A DNA stretch of 15,048 bases from SFTJ01 sp905210415 (GCA_902476295.1 CABSDC010000056.1:1-15048); one strand, 5' to 3'. Shown: positions 1 through 7,342, counted from the stretch's first letter. The notes: generated by a model from the letters alone, not told the origin. Program-made: numbers and translations.

Positions 1-4
1 GTTT

Positions 5-44
5 AAAAAAAGTGTGGCAAGGCGATGATGCTTTGCCACACTTT
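5..44 (-). terminator. Rho-independent terminator after der
   Basis: A perfect 12-bp inverted repeat (arms 9-20 and 33-44, AAAGTGTGGCAA and its complement) encloses a short loop that can pair further. Read on the minus strand it is followed directly by seven T (positions 11 to 5). It lies about 50 nt beyond the der stop codon, so it should end the era-der transcript. Confidence 0.9.
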
Positions 45-94
45 GGTATGGTTGTGTGTGTGCTGGGCTTGATTGCCACAGCGCTTGCGAGATC

Positions 95-1408
95 TTATTT
101 TTCGCGCATAAAGATGTTGATAGGTGTGCCTGTATACTCCCAATTGTCGCGAATCTTGTTTTCGAGATAGCGCTTATATGGGTCTTTCACCCATTGAGGC
201 AAGTTGCAGAAGAAGATGAATGTAGGCACAGCCGCCTCCTTGAGCATGGTGATGTATTTGATTTTCACGAATTTGCCCTTGTTTGATGGTGGTGGGTATG
301 CAGCGATAGCCTCTTGCATCACGTTGTTGAGCTTTGATGTAGGCACGGTGCGCTTGCGGTTTTCGTATACCTTCACTGCGGTTTCAAGCACCTTGTAGAT
401 GCGTTGCTTGGTGAGCGCCGAACCGAAGATGATAGGGAAGTCGGTGAATGGGGCAAAGCGGCTGCGGATGGCATTCTCCATAGTGCGGATGGCCTCTTGG
501 CTCTTGTCTTGCACCAAGTCCCACTTGTTGACGCACACCACCAATCCCTTTTTGTTCTTCTGGATGAGTGAGAATATGTTGGCGTCCTGACCCTCAATGC
601 CGCGGGTGGCGTCGATCATAAGCACGCACACGTCGGAATTCTCGATGGCGCGGATGCTTCGGATCACTGAGTAGTATTCGATGTCTTCGTTCACCTTGTT
701 CTTCTTGCGGATACCAGCGGTGTCAACGAGGTAGAAGTCGAATCCGAATTTGTTGAATCGTGTGTAGATGCTGTCACGAGTGGTGCCGGCAATGTCGGTG
801 ACGATGTTTCGTTCTTCGCCGATGAAGGCGTTGATGATCGATGATTTGCCTGCGTTAGGGCGTCCCACGATAGCGAAGCGAGGAATGTCTTCGGTCTGTT
901 CTTCTTGAGCGTTTTTAGGCATAAGGCGCAACACCTCGTCGAGGAGGTCGCCAGTGCCCGAACCGTTCATTGCCGATACAGAGAATGGATCGCCGAGTCC
1001 GAGAGAATAGAATTCGGCAGCGGCATATACACCCTCGTTGTTGTCGGCTTTGTTTGTAACAAGGATAACAGGCTTATTGCTTCGGCGTAATATGTCTGCC
1101 ACATGGTCGTCGAGGTCGGTAACACCGTTTTTGATGTCAACCATAAACAAGATCACGTCGGCTTCCTCGATGGCAAGAGACACTTGCTTGTTGATTTCGC
1201 CTTCGAAGATGTCTTCGCTGTTGACAACCCAACCGCCGGTGTCGACGATTGAAAATTCTTCGCCGTTCCACAGCACTTTGCCGTACTGACGGTCGCGTGT
1301 AGTGCCAGAAGTGTCGTTGACGATAGCGGCACGAGTCTCGGTGAGACGGTTAAATAGGGTGGATTTGCCCACGTTTGGGCGGCCTACGATGGCAACTAAT
1401 TTTCCCAT
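95..1408 (-). CDS. der: Ribosome biogenesis GTPase Der (EngA)
   Basis: Der is a tandem-G-domain GTPase that binds the 50S subunit and is needed for its late assembly. The 437-residue product has the full family length. G domain 1 shows GRPNVGKS at 9-16, DTGG at 56-59 and NKAD at 119-122. After an acidic linker (about 167-174), G domain 2 shows GRPNAGKS at 182-189, DTAG at 229-232 and NKWD at 294-297. The last 80 or so residues form the KH-like RNA-binding domain, ending in a basic tail. The ATG start puts the P-loop at the expected distance from the N-terminus. It lies 70 nt downstream of era on the same strand and ends before a strong terminator, so it is probably the last gene of the cluster. 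No domain is missing and no frameshift is seen. Confidence 0.97.
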   Translation of the reverse strand: MGKLVAIVGRPNVGKSTLFNRLTETRAAIVNDTSGTTRDRQYGKVLWNGEEFSIVDTGGWVVNSEDIFEGEINKQVSLAIEEADVILFMVDIKNGVTDLDDHVADILRRSNKPVILVTNKADNNEGVYAAAEFYSLGLGDPFSVSAMNGSGTGDLLDEVLRLMPKNAQEEQTEDIPRFAIVGRPNAGKSSIINAFIGEERNIVTDIAGTTRDSIYTRFNKFGFDFYLVDTAGIRKKNKVNEDIEYYSVIRSIRAIENSDVCVLMIDATRGIEGQDANIFSLIQKNKKGLVVCVNKWDLVQDKSQEAIRTMENAIRSRFAPFTDFPIIFGSALTKQRIYKVLETAVKVYENRKRTVPTSKLNNVMQEAIAAYPPPSNKGKFVKIKYITMLKEAAVPTFIFFCNLPQWVKDPYKRYLENKIRDNWEYTGTPINIFMREK

Positions 1409-1461
1409 TGCGTAAAAATGTTGTTTTAGATATTAATATTTAGTCTCCACATAGGGTGAGG

Positions 1462-1475
1462 GGTGCGGAGGCACC
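1462..1475. repeat. Short palindrome in the era-der spacer
   Basis: GGTGC and GCACC flank a 4-nt GGAG loop within the 70-nt era-der gap. There is no T run on either side, so it is unlikely to be a terminator. It could be an RNA hairpin between two cotranscribed genes, or chance. Confidence 0.3.
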
Positions 1476-1478
1476 GAG

Positions 1479-2363
1479 TCAATCTATGTAGCCAAATTCG
1501 CGGAGCTTGTTGTCGCGGTTTCTCCAGTCGTTCTCCACCTTCACAAACATTTCGAGGTAGATGTGTTTACCGAAGAAAGTCTCGATGTCCTTTCGGGCGT
1601 CAATGCCGAGGCGCTTGAGTTTTTTGCCGCCTTGACCGATGATGATGCCTTTTTGGCTGTCGCGCTCCACGTAGATTACCGCCATGATGTGTATGCTGGT
1701 GTCTTTCTCGTCGAATTTCTCCACAATCACCTGGGTGGCATAAGGCACCTCTTTGTCGTAGTTGAGAAGAATCTTCTCGCGTATGATTTCGGTGACGAAG
1801 AATCGTGCCGGCTTGTCGGTAAGGGCGTCCTTACCGAAGTAAGGCGGCGAGTCTGGCAGCAGTTCCACCACGCGCTTGAGCAGGTTGTTGACGTTGAAGT
1901 TTTCCTTAGCAGACGTAGGGAAAATCTCGGCATCGGGCAGAATGCTTTTCCAGCGGTCGATAATCGCAAGTAGGTCGTCTTGACCTTTGAGCAAGTCGAT
2001 TTTGTTGATAACCAGTATCACAGGAATTTTTTCGCGAGCCACCTTGTCGAGAAACTTTTGGTTTTTGGTGGCTGACTCAATCACGTCGGTCACATATATC
2101 AAGATGTCGGCATCGATGAGCGCCTCCAGCGAGAAGTCGAGCATCGCCTCTTGCATCTTGTATTTTGGGCTAAGCACACCAGGGGTGTCGCCAAACACAA
2201 TCTGATAGTCGTCGGTGTTGACGATGCCAGTGATGCGGTGGCGGGTGGTTTGGGCCTTTGATGTGATGATCGACATACGTTCGCCAACCAAAAGGTTCAT
2301 CAGCGTTGATTTGCCCACGTTAGGGTTGCCCACGATGTTTACGAAGCCTGCTTTATGTGCCAT
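1479..2363 (-). CDS. era: GTPase Era
   Basis: Era is an essential GTPase that binds the 3' end of 16S rRNA and assists 30S maturation. The 294-residue product has the normal length. Seen in order: P-loop GNPNVGKS at 12-19, a TT switch I pair near 39-40, DTPG at 59-62, NKID at 120-123 and SAK at 151-153. The C-terminal KH domain carries the GQGG loop at 243-246 in the usual IIGQGGKKLK context. The ATG at 2361-2363 fits the family N-terminus. Era precedes der by 70 nt on the same strand. Upstream is a 432-nt spacer with a terminator for fabH and two further hairpins, so era may have its own promoter or depend on readthrough. I saw no perfect TAnnTTTG box in that spacer on the minus strand. Confidence 0.97.
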   Translation of the reverse strand: MAHKAGFVNIVGNPNVGKSTLMNLLVGERMSIITSKAQTTRHRITGIVNTDDYQIVFGDTPGVLSPKYKMQEAMLDFSLEALIDADILIYVTDVIESATKNQKFLDKVAREKIPVILVINKIDLLKGQDDLLAIIDRWKSILPDAEIFPTSAKENFNVNNLLKRVVELLPDSPPYFGKDALTDKPARFFVTEIIREKILLNYDKEVPYATQVIVEKFDEKDTSIHIMAVIYVERDSQKGIIIGQGGKKLKRLGIDARKDIETFFGKHIYLEMFVKVENDWRNRDNKLREFGYID

Positions 2364-2389
2364 GTTGTTATAAATCTGTTTGTGTCTTT

Positions 2390-2419
2390 AAAAAAATCTG
2401 CGATTTTGGTGAAAAATCG
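2390..2419 (-). terminator. Possible attenuator hairpin in the era leader
   Basis: CGATTTT (2401-2407) and AAAATCG (2413-2419) form a perfect 7-bp stem around a 5-nt loop. Four nucleotides later on the minus strand come seven T (2396-2390). This resembles an intrinsic terminator, but the stem is AT-rich and probably weak. It lies about 40 nt before the era start codon, where partial termination would act as attenuation. Confidence 0.35.
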
Positions 2420-2432
2420 ACGTTCATAAAAG

Positions 2433-2463
2433 TTAATCAATCCCTTGTGGGGGAGCTGATTAA
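2433..2463. repeat. Inverted repeat upstream of era
   Basis: TTAATCA (2433-2439) and TGATTAA (2457-2463) are perfect complements with a 17-nt spacer that can pair internally (TCCC with GGGA). On the minus strand it is followed by CTTTT. It could be a second leader hairpin of era or an operator. Confidence 0.4.
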
Positions 2464-2641
2464 GGATAAAGTCATTTCCCGTAGTGCAGGCTTTGTGGCC
2501 GGCGATGGGAGAGGTGAATCTTGGTTATGCCCCCACGGTATAATGGAGATTACACACAGAGGAGGGCTTATTCGAGCGACAGGCGCGGGAATAATGAGGA
2601 GGGGGTGAGGAGGCTTATTGTGTTAGTTCCCCCTAAACGCA

Positions 2642-2691
2642 CAAAAAACGCATCCTCTGATATTGTTATGATAGAGATGATGCATTTTTTG
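2642..2691 (-). terminator. Terminator-like hairpin after fabH
   Basis: The arms CAAAAAAC-GCATC and GATGC-A-TTTTTTG pair over about 13 bp with one C-A mismatch, and TCT/AGA extends the stem inward. A-tract and T-tract flanks give a T run on either strand, so it may work in both directions. It lies about 105 nt past the fabH stop and is the best candidate end for the DUF177-rpmF-fabH transcript. Confidence 0.65.
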
Positions 2692-2795
2692 TAGCTTATA
2701 TAGTCGCACCGGTTTTCTCTTTTTTGATTAAACATTTCTGTTTAGGTGCGAGATGCTTTCGTCGGGAAAATGTGTTTCAATAAAGGGTGTGTAGA

Positions 2796-3779
2796 TTAGA
2801 TAGCCCACACGATGTACATTGCGCCCCAGGTGAAGCCTGCGCCGAATGCGGTGAGGAGGATCTTGTCGCCCTTCTTGAATTTGTCCTTGTTCTCGTCGAT
2901 ACACAATGGTATAGAAGCACCGCTTGTGTTGCCGCGATATTGAATGTTCACAAGCACTTGGTCGTCGCTTACGCCAAGACGTGAACCTACAGCCTCAATG
3001 ATGCGCAGGTTGGCTTGGTGAGGAATGAAATATTTCACGTCCTTGATGTCCAGGTTGTTGCGACGGAGGATATCTTGGCTCGATGTGAGCATATCAGTAA
3101 CAGCGTGCTTATATACAGCTCGGCCTTCTTGATAGACGAAGTGTTCTTGAGCGTCAACGGTCTCGTGCGAAGCAGGATGAACCGAGCCGCCAGCCTTCAT
3201 CACGAGGTGTTCGTGGTCGGCTTCTACGTGGAACACGCCGTCGATCACGCCGATGCCTTCTTCTTCAGTAGGCTCAACGAGCACTGCAGCTGCAGCGTCG
3301 CCGAAAAGAGGGCAGGTAGAACGGTCGTTGTAGTTGGTCATGCTCGACATTTGCTCGGCAGCGCACACAATCACTTTCTTATACATGCCGCTGCGAATGT
3401 AGGCAGCAGCTTGTTGAAGTGTGACAATGAAACCAGCGCAAGCGGCTTGTACGTCAAAGCCATAGCAGTTTTTGAGGCCGCAATTGCCAATCATCACCGA
3501 AGCAGTAGAAGGGAATCGGTAGTCAGGATTGGTGGTTGCACAGATCAAAAGATCAATTTCCTCAGGTTTAACACCAGTTTCGGCGAGCAATTTGTTGATT
3601 GCCTTGGTACCCATCACTGAGCTGCCTTGAGGTTGACCCTTGAGGATGCGACGCTCTTTGATACCTACGCGAGTGGTGATCCATTCGTCGTTAGTATCAA
3701 CCATAGTGGCCAGCTCGTCGTTGGTGAGTATATAATCTGGTATGTATGAAGCGATACCGCTTATTTTAGCATTCAGCAT
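2796..3779 (-). CDS. fabH: Beta-ketoacyl-ACP synthase III (FabH)
   Basis: FabH condenses acetyl-CoA (or a branched acyl-CoA) with malonyl-ACP to start type II fatty-acid synthesis in the cytosol. The 327-residue thiolase-fold product has the full catalytic triad: Cys114 in AACAGF, His254 in IPHQAN and Asn284 in GNTSGAS. Other family signatures are the N-terminal TNDELA and WITTRVGI segments and the C-terminal GAGFTWGA. The ATG at 3777-3779 gives the expected N-terminus. It lies 136 nt downstream of rpmF on the same strand, the usual neighbourhood in Bacteroidales, with an 11-bp inverted repeat in that gap. Primer preference (straight or branched) cannot be read from the sequence with certainty. 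Confidence 0.96.
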   Translation of the reverse strand: MLNAKISGIASYIPDYILTNDELATMVDTNDEWITTRVGIKERRILKGQPQGSSVMGTKAINKLLAETGVKPEEIDLLICATTNPDYRFPSTASVMIGNCGLKNCYGFDVQAACAGFIVTLQQAAAYIRSGMYKKVIVCAAEQMSSMTNYNDRSTCPLFGDAAAAVLVEPTEEEGIGVIDGVFHVEADHEHLVMKAGGSVHPASHETVDAQEHFVYQEGRAVYKHAVTDMLTSSQDILRRNNLDIKDVKYFIPHQANLRIIEAVGSRLGVSDDQVLVNIQYRGNTSGASIPLCIDENKDKFKKGDKILLTAFGAGFTWGAMYIVWAI

Positions 3780-3814
3780 ACTTGTGGTTTGATATGGGGG
3801 TATAAAACGAAAAT

Positions 3815-3860
3815 ATATCCTAAATGATATGGCTATAAGGCATAATATTATTTAGGATAT
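3815..3860. repeat. 11-bp inverted repeat between rpmF and fabH
   Basis: ATATCCTAAAT (3815-3825) and ATTTAGGATAT (3850-3860) are exact complements separated by 24 nt. On the minus strand the repeat is followed by ATTTTCGTTTT, a poor T run. It could fold in the rpmF-fabH mRNA as a processing site or weak terminator, or act as a DNA operator just upstream of fabH. No function is proved. Confidence 0.5.
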
Positions 3861-3915
3861 TGGTTTGTTATTTTCTCTATCTGAAAAAAAGATTTTTGTT
3901 TAAAAAAAGAGTTGA

Positions 3916-4101
3916 TTAAACAGCAGCTTCTTTTTCGATAGCGATTTGGCCTCTGTAGTAACCACATTCAGGACATACTGTGTGAGATACATGCCATGCA
4001 CCACAATTTGGGCAAATTGCCAAAGTTGGAGCTACAGCCTTATCGTGAGTTCTTCTCTTGGCTGTACGAGTCTTTGATTGTTTACGTTTAGGATGTGCCA
4101 T
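3916..4101 (-). CDS. rpmF: 50S ribosomal protein L32
   Basis: L32 is a small basic protein of the large ribosomal subunit. The 61-residue product begins MAHPKRKQSK, with a long Lys/Arg-rich N-terminal tail typical of L32. It carries two CxxC pairs (Cys30/Cys33 and Cys43/Cys46) forming the zinc ribbon, so this is the zinc-binding form. It starts 7 nt after the DUF177 stop codon, which implies cotranscription and probably translational coupling. YceD/DUF177-rpmF-fab linkage is widely conserved in bacteria. Confidence 0.97.
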   Translation of the reverse strand: MAHPKRKQSKTRTAKRRTHDKAVAPTLAICPNCGAWHVSHTVCPECGYYRGQIAIEKEAAV

Positions 4102-4108
4102 TTTTCTG

Positions 4109-4711
4109 TTATTTGTTTTTTAATTTTTTGTTATCGTTTAATTTCATCAATTCCGCCCATCGCGGATCGATGTTTGTTACTGTCTCATCATTGTCAGCCT
4201 CGTCGCCTTCGGCATAACTTTCGTAGAGTGTACCGTCGTCGCCTTCATCGTCGATGTTTCGGGCGGGGTGCTCTTGCAGGGCTTGCCACGTTGCTCCGCT
4301 GCATTCGCCTTCGTCGTGGTGGTGTTGCAGAGGTATGCATAGCGCCACGGTGTCGTATACGATTGAAGCCACGTTCAAGTCGTTGCTGTTGTCAGGGACG
4401 ATAAGCACGCCATCGTTGCTGTCGTCGTATTCATCCCCAAACTTAACGGCAAGTTGATAGTCGGTGTCAACCGGCAGTTTCATAGGCTCGAGGCATCGGT
4501 CGCAAACAATCAAAATTTCGCCCTCGCAAGCGAAGTCGAAATAATTGGCCTCGTTGGCTCTGCGCACAGCAAGGTCCACTTTTACTATTCCGCCAAGTAT
4601 GTCTTCACTCTCCATTTGACGGAAAAAATCGTCGTCAAGGAGCACTTCGTAGTGGTCGGTAACTTCCTTGGCACCCCTTAGGGGGATTTGAAATGTTGCG
4701 AATTTTGCCAA
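4109..4711 (-). CDS. DUF177 / YceD family protein, probable TTG start
   Basis: Members of the DUF177 (YceD) family sit next to rpmF and are linked to 23S rRNA/large-subunit homeostasis; the biochemical role is poorly defined. Counting from the proposed start, the product has 200 residues. It shows CDRC at 70-73 (putative metal-binding pair), a long acidic C-terminal stretch and the family-typical DPRW at 182-185 followed by AELMKL. The frame is open up to an ATG at 4745-4747. However, a perfect -7 box (4733-4740) lies inside that extension, so a transcript from it could not contain the ATG. The TTG at 4709-4711 would give a product beginning AKFATFQIPLRG, which matches my recollection of the family N-terminus (short K-F-x-x-Y/F-x-I-P-L). 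No Shine-Dalgarno is seen, as is normal in Bacteroidetes. The start is inferred; the frame and family are well supported. Confidence 0.85.
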   Translation of the reverse strand: MAKFATFQIPLRGAKEVTDHYEVLLDDDFFRQMESEDILGGIVKVDLAVRRANEANYFDFACEGEILIVCDRCLEPMKLPVDTDYQLAVKFGDEYDDSNDGVLIVPDNSNDLNVASIVYDTVALCIPLQHHHDEGECSGATWQALQEHPARNIDDEGDDGTLYESYAEGDEADNDETVTNIDPRWAELMKLNDNKKLKNK

Positions 4712-4732
4712 AATCTTGTCGTTAAATCGCTG

Positions 4733-4764
4733 CAAAGTTACAAACATTAGTGCTAATTATCAAA
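4733..4764 (-). promoter_or_regulatory. Bacteroidetes-type promoter of the DUF177-rpmF-fabH operon
   Basis: Read on the minus strand: TTTG (4764-4761), 20 nt, TAACTTTG (4740-4733). Both boxes match the Bacteroides consensus exactly, and their centres are 26 bp apart, as expected for -33 and -7. The predicted transcription start is near 4727, giving a leader of about 15 nt before the TTG at 4711. Confidence 0.8.
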
Positions 4765-5066
4765 CATTTCAATTCATTTTTCTATTTTTTGCCCGCAAAA
4801 TGTCTTTTTTGAGAAAAATTTTGTTATGAAAACTGCTGTAATTTATTCCTGGTTTCTGCTTTGGGTTACATATAAACCCAAATCGGGCATCAGGATGTAT
4901 GTGTAGGATTTCATTACTGCTTTGGCGCTTTCGGTTTTTTAGAAAATCTTTTTCGTTGGGTTTTTATTGTTTTAAATGTTGTTAAAAAGGTGTTTAGTAA
5001 GTTTCTGAAGGGGGTGTTTGTGGCGAATAAGGTGACGGGAAGGCGTGATGATGCCGAAGATTTTTG
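4765..5066. other. Noncoding region between divergent operons
   Basis: This AT-rich stretch separates the DUF177 promoter (minus) from the HAD promoter (plus). It contains one clear hairpin (4860-4882). A 26-codon open frame at 4826-4906 overlaps that hairpin and has no support. The HAD frame stays open leftward to a GTG at 4990, but the promoter at 5067 argues against using it. Confidence 0.55.
4860..4882. repeat. 8-bp hairpin in divergent intergenic region
   Basis: TTTGGGTT (4860-4867) and AACCCAAA (4875-4882) pair perfectly around a 7-nt loop. No T run follows on either strand. Its position midway between two divergent promoters would suit an operator, but this is a guess. Confidence 0.4.
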
Positions 5067-5074
5067 TAAATTTG
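5067..5074 (+). promoter_or_regulatory. -7 box of the HAD phosphatase/kinase operon
   Basis: TAAATTTG matches the TAnnTTTG consensus exactly. No TTTG is found at the usual -33 distance, so the match is half complete. The predicted transcript would start near 5081, a few nucleotides before the ATGs at 5089 and 5095, which supports a start there. Confidence 0.5.
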
Positions 5075-5088
5075 TGTCTGATAGAGAT

Positions 5089-5949
5089 ATGAAAATGAAC
5101 AAGACGTTATATGTGAGCGACCTTGACGGAACGTTGCTCAACGAACACTCGCAGGTGTCGGCAGAAAGTGTGGCGATGCTCAACCGTGCCATTGACCAAT
5201 ATGGCGCGATGTTTACGTGCGCCACGGCACGCACACCAGCCACTATTGTGCCGCTGCTTGAGCAGGTGCACGTGTCGTTGCCGATGATAGCGATGGCGGG
5301 TGCGGCGATGTGGAACAATGTGAAGCACGACTTTGAGAATGTGCGCGCTATCCCCGACGATGTGATAGCGCAGGTGCTTGCCATATATGAGCGCCATGGC
5401 GTGCGCCCATTTGTGTATAGGCATCGCGGAGGCGTGATAGAGGCTTATCACCGCGATGTGCTTTCGGTGGACGAACGGGAGTTTGTGGAGGCTCGCAGCC
5501 ATACTCCATTCAAGTATTTCTCGCTTGGCAAGGGTTACGGCATGGGCGGCAACGAGGCGATGCTTGTGTTTTCTATCGACCGCTATAGTGTGCTCAAGCG
5601 GGTCTATGATGATATTGTGAGTGCGGGCGTGAGTTGCTCGCCAGTGTGCTATCACGATATCTTCGACCCTGAAATGGGTGTGCTGGAGATGTATAGATGC
5701 GGCATCGATAAGGCCTCGGCGATTGCTGTCCTGGCGCATCAGGTGGGAGCAGACCGTGTGGTGGTGTTTGGCGATAACCGCAACGATATGCCTATGATGC
5801 GCATTGCTGACTGTAGCGTGGCGGTGGAGAATGCTTTCCCCGAAGTGCGCGAGATGGCCGACGTGGTGATAGGCGCAAACACGGCCGATAGCGTGGCTCG
5901 GTGGATTGTGGATGATGCTGAGGCAATATACCGAGGAAATCTGCGTTAA
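5089..5949 (+). CDS. Cof-type HAD-superfamily hydrolase
   Basis: This is a cytosolic phosphatase of the Cof/YbiV-like class (HAD with C2 cap), usually acting on sugar phosphates, pyridoxal phosphate or flavin phosphates. The substrate cannot be told from sequence. With the start at 5089 it has 286 residues. Motif I is DLDGT with nucleophile Asp11 and acid/base Asp13. Motif II is Thr46 in CATAR, motif III is Lys208 in GIDKASA, and motif IV is GDNRND at 228-233, binding Mg2+. The cap domain lies between motifs II and III. A GTG at 4990 would add 33 residues that do not look like the family, and a -7 box falls inside that extension. ATG 5095 is an equally possible start. A histidine-kinase gene follows after 32 nt, so the two are probably cotranscribed. 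Confidence 0.9.
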   Translation: MKMNKTLYVSDLDGTLLNEHSQVSAESVAMLNRAIDQYGAMFTCATARTPATIVPLLEQVHVSLPMIAMAGAAMWNNVKHDFENVRAIPDDVIAQVLAIYERHGVRPFVYRHRGGVIEAYHRDVLSVDEREFVEARSHTPFKYFSLGKGYGMGGNEAMLVFSIDRYSVLKRVYDDIVSAGVSCSPVCYHDIFDPEMGVLEMYRCGIDKASAIAVLAHQVGADRVVVFGDNRNDMPMMRIADCSVAVENAFPEVREMADVVIGANTADSVARWIVDDAEAIYRGNLR

Positions 5950-5981
5950 TCAAACATAAACTAAAGCAATAGGCTAAAGAG

Positions 5982-7196
5982 GTGAAACTGCATAATATAT
6001 ATGATGCCCGACGGATATGGAAGATGGCGTTTGTGATCGTCTCCCTGATGCTTGTGGGCGCGTTTCTCTTTATAAGCAACCGCCTTGTGGGCGACCTCGC
6101 TGTGCAGGAGCGCGGGCGCATGGAGATATGGGCCGATGCCACCAAGCAGCTTGCGTCTACCTCGAGTGGTAGCGAGAATATGTCGGAGGAGCAAATCAAC
6201 TTCTTGCTGAGTATTATCGAACGAAACCACACGATACCGGTGATGCTTGTCGACGGTAGCGACAACATATTGCTACATCGCAATTTCCGTTTGCCTGAGG
6301 CGGTGGATAGCGTGTCGCCTTGGGAAATCTCTGATGTCAATATGGCTTACCTGAAGGATAAACTTGTGAAGATGAAGCACTCACACAATATGATAGCCAT
6401 TCCTATTGATGAGGGCACTACGCAATATCTCTATTACGAAGACTCCACGGTGCTGCGCCGCTTGGCATTGTTCCCCTACATAGAATTGGCTGTGATGCTG
6501 ATATTTGTTGCGGTGGTGTATTTTGCGCTTGTGAGTGTGAAAAAGGCCGAGCAAAACAAGGTTTGGGTGGGTCTGTCGAAGGAGACTGCGCATCAGTTGG
6601 GCACTCCGATATCGTCGCTTATGGCATGGACGCAGATGCTCGACACTATGGGCGTGGATGCTGATGTGGTGAGCGATATGGACAAGGATGTGCATCGCCT
6701 GAGCGTGATAGCCGACCGCTTCTCAAAAATAGGATCGAAGCCAGAGATGGATTTGGCATTTATCAACGAGAGCGTTGAGGAGAGCATGGAATACATGCGT
6801 TCGCGCATCTCTAAGCGTGTGCAGCTCACCATCAACACCAACAGCGAACGAAATTGCGGCGTGATGCTCTGTCAGTCGCTTTTTGAGTGGGTGATGGAAA
6901 ACCTCACCAAGAATGCTGTGGATGCCATGCAGGGCGAGGGTTCGCTCGCTATCACTGTGGATGGCGGAGGCGCTATGGCGATAATCGACGTGAAAGACTC
7001 CGGCAAGGGTATCGCCCGCAAAAACTTTAAGAATGTGTTCAACCCAGGCTACACCACCAAGAAGCGTGGTTGGGGTCTTGGACTTACCCTCGTGAAGCGA
7101 ATCATCGAGGAATATCATGGCGGACGCATCTATGTGAAGGAATCGGAAATCGGCGAGGGTACCACATTCCGCATTGAGTTGCCGAAGACAAAGTGA
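5982..7196 (+). CDS. Membrane-bound sensor histidine kinase
   Basis: This is a two-component sensor kinase of 404 residues. The N-terminus is short and basic, followed by a transmembrane helix at about 16-33, a periplasmic sensor region of some 130 residues (34-163) with no recognised domain, and a second helix at about 164-185. The dimerisation/phosphoacceptor segment has His204 in AHQLGTP. The HATPase domain shows the N box (Asn307 and Asn311 in ENLTKN), G1 box DSGKG at 339-343, the F-box region FNPGYTTK at 353-360 and G2 box GWGLGL at 363-368. GTG at 5982 is preferred because the basic stretch before helix 1 would orient it; the next in-frame ATG (6024) would cut into it. No response regulator lies in the window, so the kinase is an orphan here. 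It probably shares a transcript with the upstream HAD gene. Confidence 0.93.
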   Translation: MKLHNIYDARRIWKMAFVIVSLMLVGAFLFISNRLVGDLAVQERGRMEIWADATKQLASTSSGSENMSEEQINFLLSIIERNHTIPVMLVDGSDNILLHRNFRLPEAVDSVSPWEISDVNMAYLKDKLVKMKHSHNMIAIPIDEGTTQYLYYEDSTVLRRLALFPYIELAVMLIFVAVVYFALVSVKKAEQNKVWVGLSKETAHQLGTPISSLMAWTQMLDTMGVDADVVSDMDKDVHRLSVIADRFSKIGSKPEMDLAFINESVEESMEYMRSRISKRVQLTINTNSERNCGVMLCQSLFEWVMENLTKNAVDAMQGEGSLAITVDGGGAMAIIDVKDSGKGIARKNFKNVFNPGYTTKKRGWGLGLTLVKRIIEEYHGGRIYVKESEIGEGTTFRIELPKTK

Positions 7197-7223
7197 TGCA
7201 CATAGTGCTTGTGAACTAAAATA

Positions 7224-7271
7224 TATATACAGAGAAAGGAAGAGGCGAGCCCCTTCCTTTCTCTGTATATA
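7224..7271. terminator. Long hairpin between convergent genes
   Basis: The arms TATATACAGAGAAAGGAAG and its exact complement form 19 bp; one A-C mismatch and a GG/CC pair close on a CGAG tetraloop. The hairpin sits 28 nt after the kinase stop and 72 nt after the outer-membrane gene's stop. There is no T run on the plus side, and only TATTTTAG on the minus side. It probably ends or protects both convergent transcripts. Confidence 0.7.
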
Positions 7272-7342
7272 CCAACTAAAGTCGATTGCAAACCCAAATA
7301 AGTTATGATGGTCGAATCGGGTTTGAAGTTATGAGTTAAGTT

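Larger units (their letters stand above)
2364..2795. other. 432-nt noncoding spacer between fabH and era
   Basis: No convincing gene is present. The spacer holds a terminator-like hairpin near the fabH end (2642-2691) and two smaller hairpins close to era (2433-2463 and 2390-2419). The middle part, about 2464-2640, is GC-rich with purine-rich runs on the plus strand and no recognisable element. Confidence 0.6.

Noticed and set aside
3015..3620. A 201-codon open frame on the plus strand
   Set aside because: It lies wholly antisense to fabH, and its translation shows no family features. The fabH frame has a full catalytic triad.
4826..4906. A 26-codon open frame with a hydrophobic middle (starts MKTAVIYSWF)
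   Set aside because: It could be a tiny membrane peptide, but it has no promoter box, overlaps a hairpin and has no supporting motif.
4990..5088. A GTG start giving the HAD protein 33 more residues
   Set aside because: A perfect -7 box (5067-5074) lies within the extension, and Cof-type proteins normally start a few residues before the DxDGT motif.
5107..5739. A 210-codon open frame on the minus strand
   Set aside because: It is antisense to the HAD phosphatase, is His-rich and has no recognisable domain.
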